Assembly: GCF_003335105.1 (NCBI RefSeq) | Contig: NZ_QFWQ01000010.1 | Span: 1-64,000 of the forward strand | From: Rhodanobacter denitrificans | GTDB taxonomy: Bacteria > Pseudomonadota > Gammaproteobacteria > Xanthomonadales > Rhodanobacteraceae | Direction: 5' to 3' | DNA length: 64,000 bases | Shown: positions 56,346 through 64,000 of the stretch, one piece after another | Numbering within the stretch: position 1 is the first letter of the stretch | Layout of the letters: every line of letters begins with the position of its first letter | The notes under the pieces: generated by a model | Told to the model about the DNA's origin: nothing | Database searches by the model: none | What the model saw: only the letters and a program-made list of their open reading frames with translations | Made by a program: the position numbers and the translations under genes

Positions 56346-56373
56346 CATCGCCCCGACCGGAGCCGGGGCGATG
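56346..56373. other. Perfect 10-bp-stem hairpin between M48 and LeuDH genes
   Basis: CATCGCCCCG-(8 nt)-CGGGGCGATG. On the minus strand it lies 140 bp after the M48 stop and about 100 bp before the LeuDH ATG. The following T-run is poor, so it is either a weak terminator or a leader structure of the LeuDH mRNA. Confidence 0.4.
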
Positions 56374-56512
56374 AATCAAAGCGTCAAGTTTAGTACGTCG
56401 CCCCTGGCGGTCGTGACGCGGCGCAGCAAGTCGCCGGCGCATGGAGCATGGCCGGCGGCGCGCAGCGATAACCGCGCTGGGCGCACATCACCATGCCCGC
56501 TGGCCCGGAGGG

Positions 56513-57310
56513 TCACATGTGGCAGTTCGGCGCGTGGCCGCTGGCGCGCGCCTGCTGGTACACCGGCAGCAGTTGCTGCGCCTGCCTGGTCAGCGCCTGC
56601 GCGCGGTTGCCGGAAGACGGGTGGGTGGACAGGAATGCGGGTGGCTTGCTGCCGCCCTGCGCGCCCATCTTGTCCCACAGCGCCGGTGCCGCGCGCGGGT
56701 CGAAACCGGCCTGCGCCATGTAGCGCTGGCCCAGCGTGTCGGCCTCGCTCTCCTGGGTGCGCGAGAACGGCAGCAGGATGCCCACCTCCGCGCCTACGCC
56801 GAGCAGCGCCGCGGCGGTGCCGGCGTCGGTGCCGCGCGTGCCGGCATAGATGGTGCCGGCGGCCACCGCGGCCTGCGTCGCCATGTTGTCGGAGACGCGC
56901 TCCGCGCCGTGCCGCGACACCACGTGCGACAGCTCGTGGCCCAGCACCACCGCCAGCTGGTCCTGGTCGGTGGCGATCTTGAACATGCCCCGGTTCACGC
57001 CGATCCGGCCGCCGGGCAGGGCGAACGCGTTGGCCGTATCGTCGCCGATGATCTGCACCTCCCACTGCTGGGTGTTCCACGGCGGCGGCAGCACCGCGAT
57101 CAGCGCATTGGCCACGCAGGTGGCGTAGGCGCGCTCGCGCGGCGCATCCACGAACTTGCCCTGCTTGCGCATGTCGTTGAACGCGCTCAGGCCCATCTGG
57201 CTCATCTGGCTGTCCGACACCATCATCAGCTGCGAGCGGCCGGTCGGCGAGGTGACGCAGGCGGCCAGCAGGGCGGTGGCCAGCGGGATGGTCAGGGTGC
57301 GGAACTTCAT
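56513..57310 (-). CDS. M48 metalloprotease lipoprotein (LoiP-like)
   Basis: The protein has 265 aa. Signal peptide ends LLAACVT with lipid Cys near residue 18. M48 zinc site is VVLGHELSHVVSRHG with downstream ESEADTLGQRYM. Short M48 lipoproteins of this length are LoiP (YggG)-like outer-membrane proteases with envelope stress roles. It is distinct from the TPR-bearing protease at 7963-9666. A strong ribosome site (AAGGAGG) precedes ATG 57310. Divergent from the TetR gene. Confidence 0.9.
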   Translation of the reverse strand: MKFRTLTIPLATALLAACVTSPTGRSQLMMVSDSQMSQMGLSAFNDMRKQGKFVDAPRERAYATCVANALIAVLPPPWNTQQWEVQIIGDDTANAFALPGGRIGVNRGMFKIATDQDQLAVVLGHELSHVVSRHGAERVSDNMATQAAVAAGTIYAGTRGTDAGTAAALLGVGAEVGILLPFSRTQESEADTLGQRYMAQAGFDPRAAPALWDKMGAQGGSKPPAFLSTHPSSGNRAQALTRQAQQLLPVYQQARASGHAPNCHM

Positions 57311-57385
57311 GGGGATCCTCCTTGGCATGCGGTGGGAAAGCATACCCGCAAGGTTTGCCGAGGCCGCGTGAGCTTGCGCTTGATA

Positions 57386-57405
57386 TAGAACGAACGGTCG
57401 TGCTA
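57386..57405. promoter_or_regulatory. Likely TetR operator
   Basis: TAGAACGAACGGTCGTGCTA is a 20-bp imperfect palindrome 12 bp before the tetR-like ATG and 75 bp from the divergent M48 start. It is of the size and symmetry bound by TetR dimers. Confidence 0.6.
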
Positions 57406-57417
57406 TTTTTCGGGGCC

Positions 57418-58020
57418 ATGACGATCGTTACCAACCCCGGCAAGCGCGCGGCCACCCGCGAGACCATCCTCGACCACGCCTACGCGCTGGCCCGCCGCGA
57501 CGGACTGGAAGGCCTCTCGATCGGTGGCCTGGCGGCGGACGTGGGCATGTCCAAGAGCGGCGTGTTCGCCCATTTCGGCTCGCGCGAAGACCTGCAGCTG
57601 GCCGTGCTCGATACGGGCCGCCAGCGCTTCCTGACCCAGGTGCTGCTGCCGGCGCTGAAGCAGCCGCGCGGCCTGCCGCGCCTGCGCGCGATCGTGGCGA
57701 ACTGGTTCGAATGGAGCCATGAGCACCAGAGCGGCTGCGTGTTGCTGTCCGCCGCCAGCGAATACGACGGCCGCGATGGCGCGCTGCACGACGGCGTGGT
57801 GCAGCAGCAGGCCGGCTGGCGCGACGAGCTGCAGAAGGCGATCACACAGGCGGTCGGGCTGGGCGAGCTGCGCACCGACACCGATGTCGCCCAGCTTGCC
57901 TTCGAGATCTACGCGCTGATGCTCGGCCTGCATCACGACGCCGGGCTGTTCGGTTTCGACGAGGCCGGCCGCCGCACCCGCGCGGCCTTCGAGCGCCTTT
58001 GGCGCAGCTGGCAAACCTGA
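57418..58020 (+). CDS. TetR-family transcriptional regulator
   Basis: The protein has 200 aa. N-terminal helix-turn-helix (ILDHAYALARRDGLEGLSIGGLAADVGMSKSGVFAHFGSREDL), ligand domain of about 140 residues (FLTQVLLPAL, NWFEWSHEHQSGCVLLSAASEYDGRDG). The palindrome just upstream suggests self-repression. It precedes the alpha/beta hydrolase by 10 bp, so both are probably one unit and the hydrolase may be its target. Effector unknown. Confidence 0.9.
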   Translation: MTIVTNPGKRAATRETILDHAYALARRDGLEGLSIGGLAADVGMSKSGVFAHFGSREDLQLAVLDTGRQRFLTQVLLPALKQPRGLPRLRAIVANWFEWSHEHQSGCVLLSAASEYDGRDGALHDGVVQQQAGWRDELQKAITQAVGLGELRTDTDVAQLAFEIYALMLGLHHDAGLFGFDEAGRRTRAAFERLWRSWQT

Positions 58021-58030
58021 GGCAACGCCC

Positions 58031-58933
58031 ATGTCCACGATCATCGACCGACTCAAGCTCACCACCGTGCGCACCGGCTTCGTGCTGGGCGGCCGGCTCG
58101 CACCGAAGCGCACGGTGAACCACGCCGCGCGCCTGTTCGCCACGCCGTTCGCCAGCAGCCGCAGCCGCGCCCGGGCGGCGCAGGGCGACGCGGAGATGCG
58201 GCGCGGCGAGTTGCAGGCTGGCGGTGAAACCATCGCCACCTACGTCTGGGGCGACCCCGCCACCCAGCCGTATGCGCTGCTGGCGCACGGCTGGTCCAGC
58301 TTCGGCCTGCGCTTCCTGCCCTGGGTGGCGGAGCTGCGCGCGCAGGGCCTGGCCGTGGTCGCCTTCGACCAGCCCGGCCACGGCCACAGCAGCGGCAAAC
58401 TGTGCACGCTGCCGGAATTCATCACGACGATCCGCGCGGTCGGCGCGCGCTACGGCACCGCCGCGCTGGCCATTGGCCACTCGCTCGGCGGCGCCGCGCT
58501 CGCCCTCGCGCAGGGCGAGGACTGGCATGCCAAGCGGCTGATCCTGGTGGCGCCGGCCGCCGACATGAAGGCGGCGGCGGGGCGCTTCTTCCGCTTCGTG
58601 CACCTGGCCGGCTACCTGCGCGAACCGTTCTACGCATGGCTGCACCGGCGCACCGGCGTGCACATCGACGAGCTGCGGGTGGAACGCAAGCTGCCCGCGC
58701 TGGGCCAGCCCGCGCTGATCGTGCACGACCTGGACGACGCGGACGTGCCATGGGCCGAGGGCGAACGTTACGCCCAGCACTGGCCGGGCGCGCGGCTGTA
58801 CACCACGCAGGGCCTGGGCCATCGCCGCGTGCTCGACGCGCCCGAGGTGATCGGCGCCGCGCTCAGCTTCGTACACGGCGGGGAGGTGGGCGTGCGCGTG
58901 GTCGGCAGCCCGAACCTGGTGCTCTGCCTGTAG
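58031..58933 (+). CDS. Alpha/beta hydrolase
   Basis: The protein has 300 aa. Nucleophile elbow AIGHSLGGAALAL; oxyanion HGWSSFGLRFLPW; acid-residue region LIVHDLDDADVPW and His in TQGLGHRRVL complete the triad. The first 60 residues form a separate lead segment with basic residues (TPFASSRSRARAAQG). Substrate cannot be given. A TetR-hydrolase pair, as here, often responds to fatty acids or esters. Confidence 0.85.
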   Translation: MSTIIDRLKLTTVRTGFVLGGRLAPKRTVNHAARLFATPFASSRSRARAAQGDAEMRRGELQAGGETIATYVWGDPATQPYALLAHGWSSFGLRFLPWVAELRAQGLAVVAFDQPGHGHSSGKLCTLPEFITTIRAVGARYGTAALAIGHSLGGAALALAQGEDWHAKRLILVAPAADMKAAAGRFFRFVHLAGYLREPFYAWLHRRTGVHIDELRVERKLPALGQPALIVHDLDDADVPWAEGERYAQHWPGARLYTTQGLGHRRVLDAPEVIGAALSFVHGGEVGVRVVGSPNLVLCL

Positions 58934-58940
58934 GTTTGCC

Positions 58941-59014
58941 GTCATCCCGGCGAAGGCCGGGATCGCTTTCCTCCGCCGTTTTTCAGAAGCGATCCCGGCC
59001 TTCGCCGGGATGAC
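58941..59014. repeat. 28-bp perfect inverted repeat (REP-like, GTCATCCCGGC type)
   Basis: Left arm 58941-58968 starts GTCATCCCGGCGAAGGCCGG, right arm 58987-59014 is its exact complement, with an 18-nt loop. No T-tract follows, so it is a dispersed repeat rather than a terminator. A near-identical element is found inside icmF (60706-60783). Confidence 0.85.
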
Positions 59015-59124
59015 GTGATGATGGGCCGTGACGCGCCATTCTTTAATGGCTAAAGACCCGAAACTCCGCGCTCCCTGTCGATCCACTAGAATCGACGCGA
59101 TCAAGCACAGATGTCGGAGTTGCC

Positions 59125-62100
59125 ATGAGTTCCCCCGCCAAGCACGTCCCCGCCAGCGCCACGCAGACGGAAACCACCCCGCTGCGCTTCGTCACCGCGG
59201 CCAGCCTGTTCGATGGCCACGACGCGGCGATCAACATCATGCGGCGGATCATCCAGTCGCAGGGCGCGGAGGTGATCCACCTCGGCCACAACCGCTCGGT
59301 GGAAGACGTGGTGCGCGCCGCGCTGCAGGAAGACGCCGACGCGATCGCGCTGTCGTCCTACCAGGGCGGCCACGTCGAATACTTCAAGTACATGGTCGAT
59401 ATGCTGCGCGAGCGCGGCGCCGGCCATGTGCGCGTGTTCGGCGGCGGCGGCGGCACCATCACGCCGGAGGAGATTCGGGAGCTGCAGGCCTACGGCGTCG
59501 AGCGCATCTACCACCCGAACGACGGCATGAAGCTCGGCCTGGTCGAGATGATCGAGGACGTGATGCAGCGCGCCGGCGCGGGCGCCGCGAAGCGCGCCGA
59601 ATCCGAGCGCTCCGCATCGAAGCAGCACGCCGTGCCCAAGGTCGACATCGACGACGAGATCTCGATCGGCCACATGCTCTCGGCCATCGAGGAAGGCAAG
59701 CTCAGCGACGGCGAACTCGAACACCAGCGCAAGCAGTGGAAACTCGCCGGCAAGCACACCCCCGTGCTCGGCCTCACCGGTACCGGCGGCGCCGGCAAGT
59801 CGTCGGTGGTGGACGAACTGCTGCTGCGCTTCCTGCACGCGTTCCCGCACATGCGCATCGCCGTGCTCGCGGTCGATCCGACGCGTCGCCGTTCCGGCGG
59901 AGCCCTGCTGGGCGACCGCATCCGCATGAACTCACTGCGCAGTCACCGCGTCTACATGCGCTCGATGGCCACCCGCCGCCAGCACGCCGCCACCAGCGTG
60001 GTGCTGCACGACTGCATCGACTTCCTGAAGAGCCAGCCGTACGACCTGGTGATTGTGGAGACCGCCGGCATCGGCCAGAGCGATTCGGAGATCGTCGACC
60101 TGGTCGACTTCCCGGTCTACGTGATGACCAGCGACTACGGCGCCGCCAGCCAGCTGGAGAAGATCGACATGATCGACTTCGCCGACCTGGTGGTGCTGAA
60201 CAAGTTCGACAAGCGCGGCGCCGAAGACGCGCTGCGCGACGTGCGCAAGCAGTGGAAACGCAACCACACCGCGTTCAAGGTGGCCGACGAGGACGTGCCG
60301 GTCTACCCGACCATCGCCAGCCAGTTCAACGATCCGGGCGTGACCTGGATGTTCGCCAACCTGTGCCGGCTGCTGCGCGAGAAGCTCCATCTTGAACCCT
60401 CCCCTTCCAGGGGAGGGCAGGGTGGGGTTGCTTCTGCCGTGCATTGCGACTGGACGCCGCAGCTCGACACCACGCTCAAGGAGCCGCGCGCCACCGTGCT
60501 GATCCCCGGCAGCCGCGTGCGCTACCTCGCCGAGATCGCCGAGCAGGGCCGCGCCATCAACAAGGGCATCGAGACCCAGGCCGAATACGCCAGCAAGGCG
60601 CAGCACTACTACGAGGCGTTGAAGGAACTCGGCGACGACAAGCTGCCGCGTCCGCTGGAGTTGTACCGTAGCGCCGACCTGCAAATGCCGCCAACCTCCC
60701 AGTCCGTCATCCCGGCGCAGGCCGGGATCGCATCACCCACGGACGATCAGCCGAAGAGCGATTCCGGCCTGCGCCGGAATGACGAGCACGCAGTGGACCG
60801 CAGCCTCCTGCTCCTGCGCCAGCGCTACAACACCGCGCTGAAGGAACTCAGCCACGAAGCCATCCATCAGCTGCGCGAATGGCCCGCGCTGTACGCCTCG
60901 GTTACCGCCGACGTCAACGAATACAAGGTGCGCGACAAGGTCATCCGCGTGGAGAACTACCGCGAATCGCTGAGCCACCAGAAGGTACCCAAGGTGGCCC
61001 CGCCGAAGTCGAAGGACTGGGGCGAACTCGTCACCTTCCTCGGCAAGGAAAACCTGCCCGGCCACTACCCGTACACCGGCGGCGTGTACCCGTACCGCCG
61101 CAGCGGCGAAGATCCCACCCGCATGTTCGCCGGCGAAGGCACGCCCGAGCGGACCAACCGCCGCTTCCATTACCTGAGCCAGGGCGGCGCCGCCACGCGC
61201 CTGTCGACCGCGTTCGACTCGGTCACCCTGTACGGCGAAGACCCCGCGCCGCGCCCGGACATCTACGGCAAGATCGGCAACTCCGGCGTCAACATCGCCA
61301 CCCTGGACGACATGAAGAAGCTGTACTCCGGCTTCGACTTGAGCGCGCCCAGCACCTCGGTATCGATGACCATCAACGGCCCCGCGCCGATGATCCTGGC
61401 GATGTTCATGAACACCGCCATCGATCAAAACGTGGAGAAATACCTGCGCGAGGACGACGCGCGCTGGGCCGCCGCCGAAAAGAAGATCGCCGCGCTGTAC
61501 AAGGACAAGCCGCGCCCGCAGTACCAGGGCGAGCTGCCCAAGGGAAACAACGGCCTCGGCCTCGGCCTGCTCGGCGTCGCCGGCGACGAACTGGTCGATG
61601 CCGAAACCTACGCCCGCATCAAGACCGAAACGCTGACCCAGGTGCGCGGCACCGTACAGGCCGACATCCTGAAGGAAGACCAGGCGCAGAACACCTGCAT
61701 CTTCTCCACCGAGTTCGCGCTGCGCATGATGGGCGACATCCAGCAGTATTTCGTCGACCACAAGGTGCGCAACTTCTACTCGGTGAGCATCAGCGGTTAT
61801 CACATCGCCGAAGCCGGCGCCAACCCGATCAGCCAGCTCGCCTTCACCCTCAGCAACGGCTTCACCATCGTCGAGTACTACCTCGCCCGCGGCATGAAGG
61901 TGGACGACTTCGCGCCGAACCTCAGCTTCTTCTTCTCCAACGGCATGGACCCGGAATACACCGTCATCGGCCGCGTCGCCCGCCGCATCTGGGCCCGTGC
62001 CATGCGCGAGCGCTACGGCGCCAGCGCGCGCAGCCAGATGATGAAATACCACATCCAGACCTCCGGCCGCTCGTTGCACGCGCAGGAGATCCAGTTCAAC

Positions 62101-62748
62101 GACATCCGCACCACCTTGCAGGCGATGTACGCGCTGTTCGACAACTGCAACTCCCTGCACACCAACGCTTACGACGAAGCCATCACCACGCCCACCGAGG
62201 AAAGCGTGCGCCGCGCGGTGGCGATCCAGATGATCATCAACAAGGAACTCGGCCTCAACTTCAACGAGAACCCGTGGCAGGGCAGCTACGTGGTCGACAC
62301 CCTCACCGACCTGGTCGAGGAAGCGGTGTACAAGGAGTTCGAGGCGATCAGCGAGCGGGGCGGCGTGCTGGGGGCGATGGATACGATGTACCAGCGTGGC
62401 AAGATCCAGGAAGAGTCGATGTATTACGAGCACAAGAAGCATGATGGGTCGTTGCCGTTGATCGGCGTGAATACGTTCCTGCCGAAGGATCATGGTGGGG
62501 AGATTGCCACCGAGATCGAGTTGATCCGGTCGACGCCCGAGGAGAAGGGGGCGCAGATCGCCAACGTGAAGACGTATGGCGAAGCGCGGAATTTGCTGGT
62601 GCCGGAGAGCCTGCGCACGCTGCAGAACACGGCGAGGGAGCGGCGGAATGTGTTTGAGCAGTTGATGGAGGCGGTTAAGTACAACTCGTTGGGGCAGATT
62701 AGTCATGCGTTGTATGAGGTGGGGGGGGAATATCGGAGGAATATGTGA
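59125..62748 (+). CDS. icmF: Fused isobutyryl-CoA mutase IcmF with two in-frame repeat insertions
   Basis: The protein has 1207 aa. It has a B12-binding domain (about 20-150; DGHDAA with lower-ligand His32), a MeaI-type G-domain (P-loop [10 protein letters not shown] near 215; LNKFDK), then the acyl-CoA mutase TIM barrel (about 600-1207). This is IcmF, which interconverts isobutyryl-CoA and n-butyryl-CoA. [19 protein letters not shown] has Gln where methylmalonyl-CoA mutases carry a substrate Arg, so isobutyryl-CoA is favoured. Two regions, residues about 423-436 and 528-553, are translated from intergenic repeat families and look like inserts in the linkers. Both leave the frame intact. Confidence 0.93.
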   Translation: MSSPAKHVPASATQTETTPLRFVTAASLFDGHDAAINIMRRIIQSQGAEVIHLGHNRSVEDVVRAALQEDADAIALSSYQGGHVEYFKYMVDMLRERGAGHVRVFGGGGGTITPEEIRELQAYGVERIYHPNDGMKLGLVEMIEDVMQRAGAGAAKRAESERSASKQHAVPKVDIDDEISIGHMLSAIEEGKLSDGELEHQRKQWKLAGKHTPVLGLTGTGGAGKSSVVDELLLRFLHAFPHMRIAVLAVDPTRRRSGGALLGDRIRMNSLRSHRVYMRSMATRRQHAATSVVLHDCIDFLKSQPYDLVIVETAGIGQSDSEIVDLVDFPVYVMTSDYGAASQLEKIDMIDFADLVVLNKFDKRGAEDALRDVRKQWKRNHTAFKVADEDVPVYPTIASQFNDPGVTWMFANLCRLLREKLHLEPSPSRGGQGGVASAVHCDWTPQLDTTLKEPRATVLIPGSRVRYLAEIAEQGRAINKGIETQAEYASKAQHYYEALKELGDDKLPRPLELYRSADLQMPPTSQSVIPAQAGIASPTDDQPKSDSGLRRNDEHAVDRSLLLLRQRYNTALKELSHEAIHQLREWPALYASVTADVNEYKVRDKVIRVENYRESLSHQKVPKVAPPKSKDWGELVTFLGKENLPGHYPYTGGVYPYRRSGEDPTRMFAGEGTPERTNRRFHYLSQGGAATRLSTAFDSVTLYGEDPAPRPDIYGKIGNSGVNIATLDDMKKLYSGFDLSAPSTSVSMTINGPAPMILAMFMNTAIDQNVEKYLREDDARWAAAEKKIAALYKDKPRPQYQGELPKGNNGLGLGLLGVAGDELVDAETYARIKTETLTQVRGTVQADILKEDQAQNTCIFSTEFALRMMGDIQQYFVDHKVRNFYSVSISGYHIAEAGANPISQLAFTLSNGFTIVEYYLARGMKVDDFAPNLSFFFSNGMDPEYTVIGRVARRIWARAMRERYGASARSQMMKYHIQTSGRSLHAQEIQFNDIRTTLQAMYALFDNCNSLHTNAYDEAITTPTEESVRRAVAIQMIINKELGLNFNENPWQGSYVVDTLTDLVEEAVYKEFEAISERGGVLGAMDTMYQRGKIQEESMYYEHKKHDGSLPLIGVNTFLPKDHGGEIATEIELIRSTPEEKGAQIANVKTYGEARNLLVPESLRTLQNTARERRNVFEQLMEAVKYNSLGQISHALYEVGGEYRRNM
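60391..60431. repeat. Repeat insertion in icmF: CCCTCCCC hairpin type
   Basis: CCCTCCCCT-tcc-AGGGGAGGG (60397-60417) followed by CAGGGTGGGG. This is a familiar intergenic repeat type in Xanthomonadales. Read in frame it gives [14 protein letters not shown], in a linker after the G-domain. Confidence 0.8.
60706..60783. repeat. Repeat insertion in icmF: GTCATCCCGGC inverted repeat
   Basis: Arms 60706-60730 and 60759-60783 are complementary at 23 of 25 positions. In frame the arms translate to VIPAQAGI at the left and SGLRRNDE at the right. The intergenic element at 58941-59014 has the same core. Confidence 0.85.
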
Positions 62749-62760
62749 TCTCACATGATC

Positions 62761-62790
62761 AAAAAGCGTCTGAAGTCTCGAGCGCTTTTT
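62761..62790 (+). terminator. Terminator after icmF
   Basis: AAAAAGCG and CGCTTTTT flank a 14-nt loop, 13 bp after the icmF stop. It marks the end of the high-GC segment. Confidence 0.85.
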
Positions 62791-62924
62791 GTTATCTATC
62801 GTTTGCTCGATATATCCCTCTGCAACAGTAGTACTGTCCGGTAGGTATTGTGGTACGGGAAGTACCTGATTTCGACATCCAATGTCGGCATGGGATATCT
62901 AAGAAACTGAATGACGGGGGCAGG

Positions 62925-63509
62925 ATGCAGTTCCGACTGATATCTGCGATGGTTCTTTTCATCGGATCGTACTTTCCGTTGGCAGTCATAATGCTGGTGC
63001 AGGATATCCCGAAGAAATACCTGGGTGCGCCATTCTGTGGGATGGCATCTCGATCAAATTGCACCTTTCAGATATTTGAGCACCCATGTTTAGCGCTGGG
63101 CAGCGTGTTACTCACTGGTGTTTCGTTGCTCTTTACTCATTGGAGTCTTCAAAGGATAAAGCTACGGTTTGATGTGGAAGTTATTGAGACAAAGTCGATA
63201 CCGAACGACCTTATCAATTATGTTTTTCCCTACATCGTCTCTTTCATGGGGTTAAGCTACGGAGACTCGGGAAAGACGATGGGTTTTGTTGTCTTTCTAA
63301 TTGTCTTGTTCGTCATTACGTATAGATCTGGCCAGATTGTGATGAATCCGTTGCTCATCATTTTTGGCTGGAGGATCTACGAAGCGAAGATGGTAATCGG
63401 GCAGAACAAAGAAGTAAGAATCACTAGGGTACTCAAGCAAGGCAAGCTGCTACCAGGAAAGCAGCGAGCTGAAGAAGTGCAAGACTTTTACTTTACGGGG
63501 AATCCATGA
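62925..63509 (+). CDS. kwaA: KwaA-like membrane protein (Kiwa defence)
   Basis: The protein has 194 aa from ATG 62925 (a GTG at 62850 would add 25 residues without membrane character). Four hydrophobic helices are seen: near 5-25 (LFIGSYFPLAVIMLV), 55-75 (LGSVLLTGVSLLF), 105-117 (YVFPYIVSFMGL) and 123-140 (MGFVVFLIVLFVITY), then a soluble tail of about 50 residues. The early SYFPL motif, four helices, about 200 aa, and the following DUF4868-like gene overlapping by ATGA match Kiwa KwaA, the membrane sensor. GC is visibly lower than upstream. The exact family call needs a profile search. Confidence 0.75.
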   Translation: MQFRLISAMVLFIGSYFPLAVIMLVQDIPKKYLGAPFCGMASRSNCTFQIFEHPCLALGSVLLTGVSLLFTHWSLQRIKLRFDVEVIETKSIPNDLINYVFPYIVSFMGLSYGDSGKTMGFVVFLIVLFVITYRSGQIVMNPLLIIFGWRIYEAKMVIGQNKEVRITRVLKQGKLLPGKQRAEEVQDFYFTGNP

Positions 63510-64000
63510 CTAAGGAAGCTTTTGATAGCCTTCAGGCCTTCGACTTTGACAATGCGGACGTCCATCTGTGGGTCTTCAAGCGAAGTACGACCGCAGCAAA
63601 GTATATTGCGAACTATGTGCGGACAGATGATGAGCTCGATTCGGCCATGAGGACATTCGCCAAGCATGAAAAAGGGCGAATCACAGAGTGGTCGCCGTAC
63701 AACTATCTGGCGCAAACCAACGAAAATGGATGTCTGTCGGTCGGTGTGGGTGAGACCAACTTTGGACTGCTGAAAGAACTTGTAGATCGCCCCGAGGCAG
63801 ACTGGGCGGTCAATGACATCAAGAGACTTCGTGGGACTGTTGGCTATTTGGTTAAATTCGTGCATGGAGGTAAGACTGTCTACGCAGCGAGGCGTTCACC
63901 AAATACTTGGAGGCCAGCGTACAAGAAGAAAGGCGTCATTAATGTTCTCTTTCAGAACGGCGAGCTCTCAGCAGTCCAAGGAGATGAATTTACTCTGGAG
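63506..64000 (+). CDS. kwaB: KwaB-like DUF4868 protein (partial, runs off right edge)
   Basis: The first 165 residues are in the window, open to the last base. The start is MTKEAFDSLQAFDFDNADVH, then LWVFKRSTTAAKYIANYVRTDDELDS. The later part GYLVKFVHGGKTVYAARR and INVLFQNGELSAVQGDEFTLE fits the N-terminal region of DUF4868 proteins, i.e. KwaB of Kiwa, the soluble DNA-binding effector. Typical KwaB is about 315 aa, so about half is missing. It begins inside the KwaA-like stop (ATGA), so the two are co-translated. GC content stays low to the edge. Confidence 0.75.
   Translation, partial: MTKEAFDSLQAFDFDNADVHLWVFKRSTTAAKYIANYVRTDDELDSAMRTFAKHEKGRITEWSPYNYLAQTNENGCLSVGVGETNFGLLKELVDRPEADWAVNDIKRLRGTVGYLVKFVHGGKTVYAARRSPNTWRPAYKKKGVINVLFQNGELSAVQGDEFTLE

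Noticed and set aside
58941-59014. Inverted repeat as terminator of the hydrolase gene
   Set aside because: No T-tract at either end and the same core occurs inside a gene; better explained as a dispersed repeat.
62850-62924. GTG start 75 bp upstream for the KwaA-like protein
   Set aside because: The extra 25 residues are hydrophilic and precede the first membrane helix; ATG 62925 follows a G-rich purine stretch and gives the usual length. Not excluded.
63488-63865. Minus-strand open frame of 125 codons
   Set aside because: It lies fully antisense to the KwaB-like gene, which has a clear start coupled to the preceding gene.

Overview
The window is GC-rich, tightly packed chromosomal DNA from a gammaproteobacterium. 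Gene content and order suggest the Xanthomonadales/Lysobacterales, most likely a Rhodanobacteraceae genus such as Rhodanobacter or Dyella. The pointers are the ppx-ppk1-phoR-phoB block, dapA next to a short BamC-like lipoprotein, pcnB-folK-panBCD, rplU-rpmA-obgE, a MutL carrying the endonuclease motif, and intergenic repeat families common in this order. The genus is inference; no rRNA is present.

Layout. The first 7 codons of a probable glmS run off the left edge. Positions 22-565 hold only a degraded CBS-like remnant. From 0.5 to 9.7 kb a minus-strand series carries lpxH, a cyclophilin, ppx, ppk1, phoR, phoB (polyphosphate and phosphate signalling) and a BepA-like protease. From 9.8 to 13.1 kb lie grxC, a carboxymuconolactone-decarboxylase (CMD) fold protein, NAD-dependent isocitrate dehydrogenase, and an ECF41-type sigma factor paired with an AhpD-like gene. 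From 13.2 to 18 kb are an LpxO-like hydroxylase, a methyltransferase, thiD, a PIN-PhoH gene and bcp. From 18.3 to 25.5 kb are a GcvR-like ACT protein divergent from dapA, the BamC-like lipoprotein, fdxA, a hairpin cluster, tRNA-Glu(CTC) and pcnB-folK-panB-panC-panD.

From 25.5 to 32.1 kb lie queG and nnr-tsaE-amiC-mutL. From 32.1 to 43.2 kb are two DUF1684 genes (one internally shortened and ending in repeat DNA), two crotonase-family genes, an FKBP, DUF1289-nudL-sseA, a DUF4139 protein, an acetyltransferase, a thioesterase and uvrA. From 43.3 to 47.2 kb are DUF2059, rplU-rpmA-obgE and a Fur-box-preceded cupredoxin-FTR1 pair. From 47.2 to 62.7 kb the theme is acyl-CoA and branched-chain amino acid catabolism: an MCC-type carboxyltransferase subunit, thiolase, isovaleryl-CoA dehydrogenase, a leucine-dehydrogenase-type enzyme and fused isobutyryl-CoA mutase. 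Between them sit a lipoprotein-type subtilase autotransporter, a LoiP-like protease and a TetR-hydrolase pair.

The right edge (after about 62.75 kb) changes abruptly to much lower GC. It carries two overlapping genes that look like a Kiwa anti-phage system: a four-helix membrane protein (KwaA-like) and the first 165 codons of a DUF4868-type KwaB-like protein cut by the window end. The other standout is the isobutyryl-CoA mutase gene, which carries two different intergenic repeat elements read in frame as protein.
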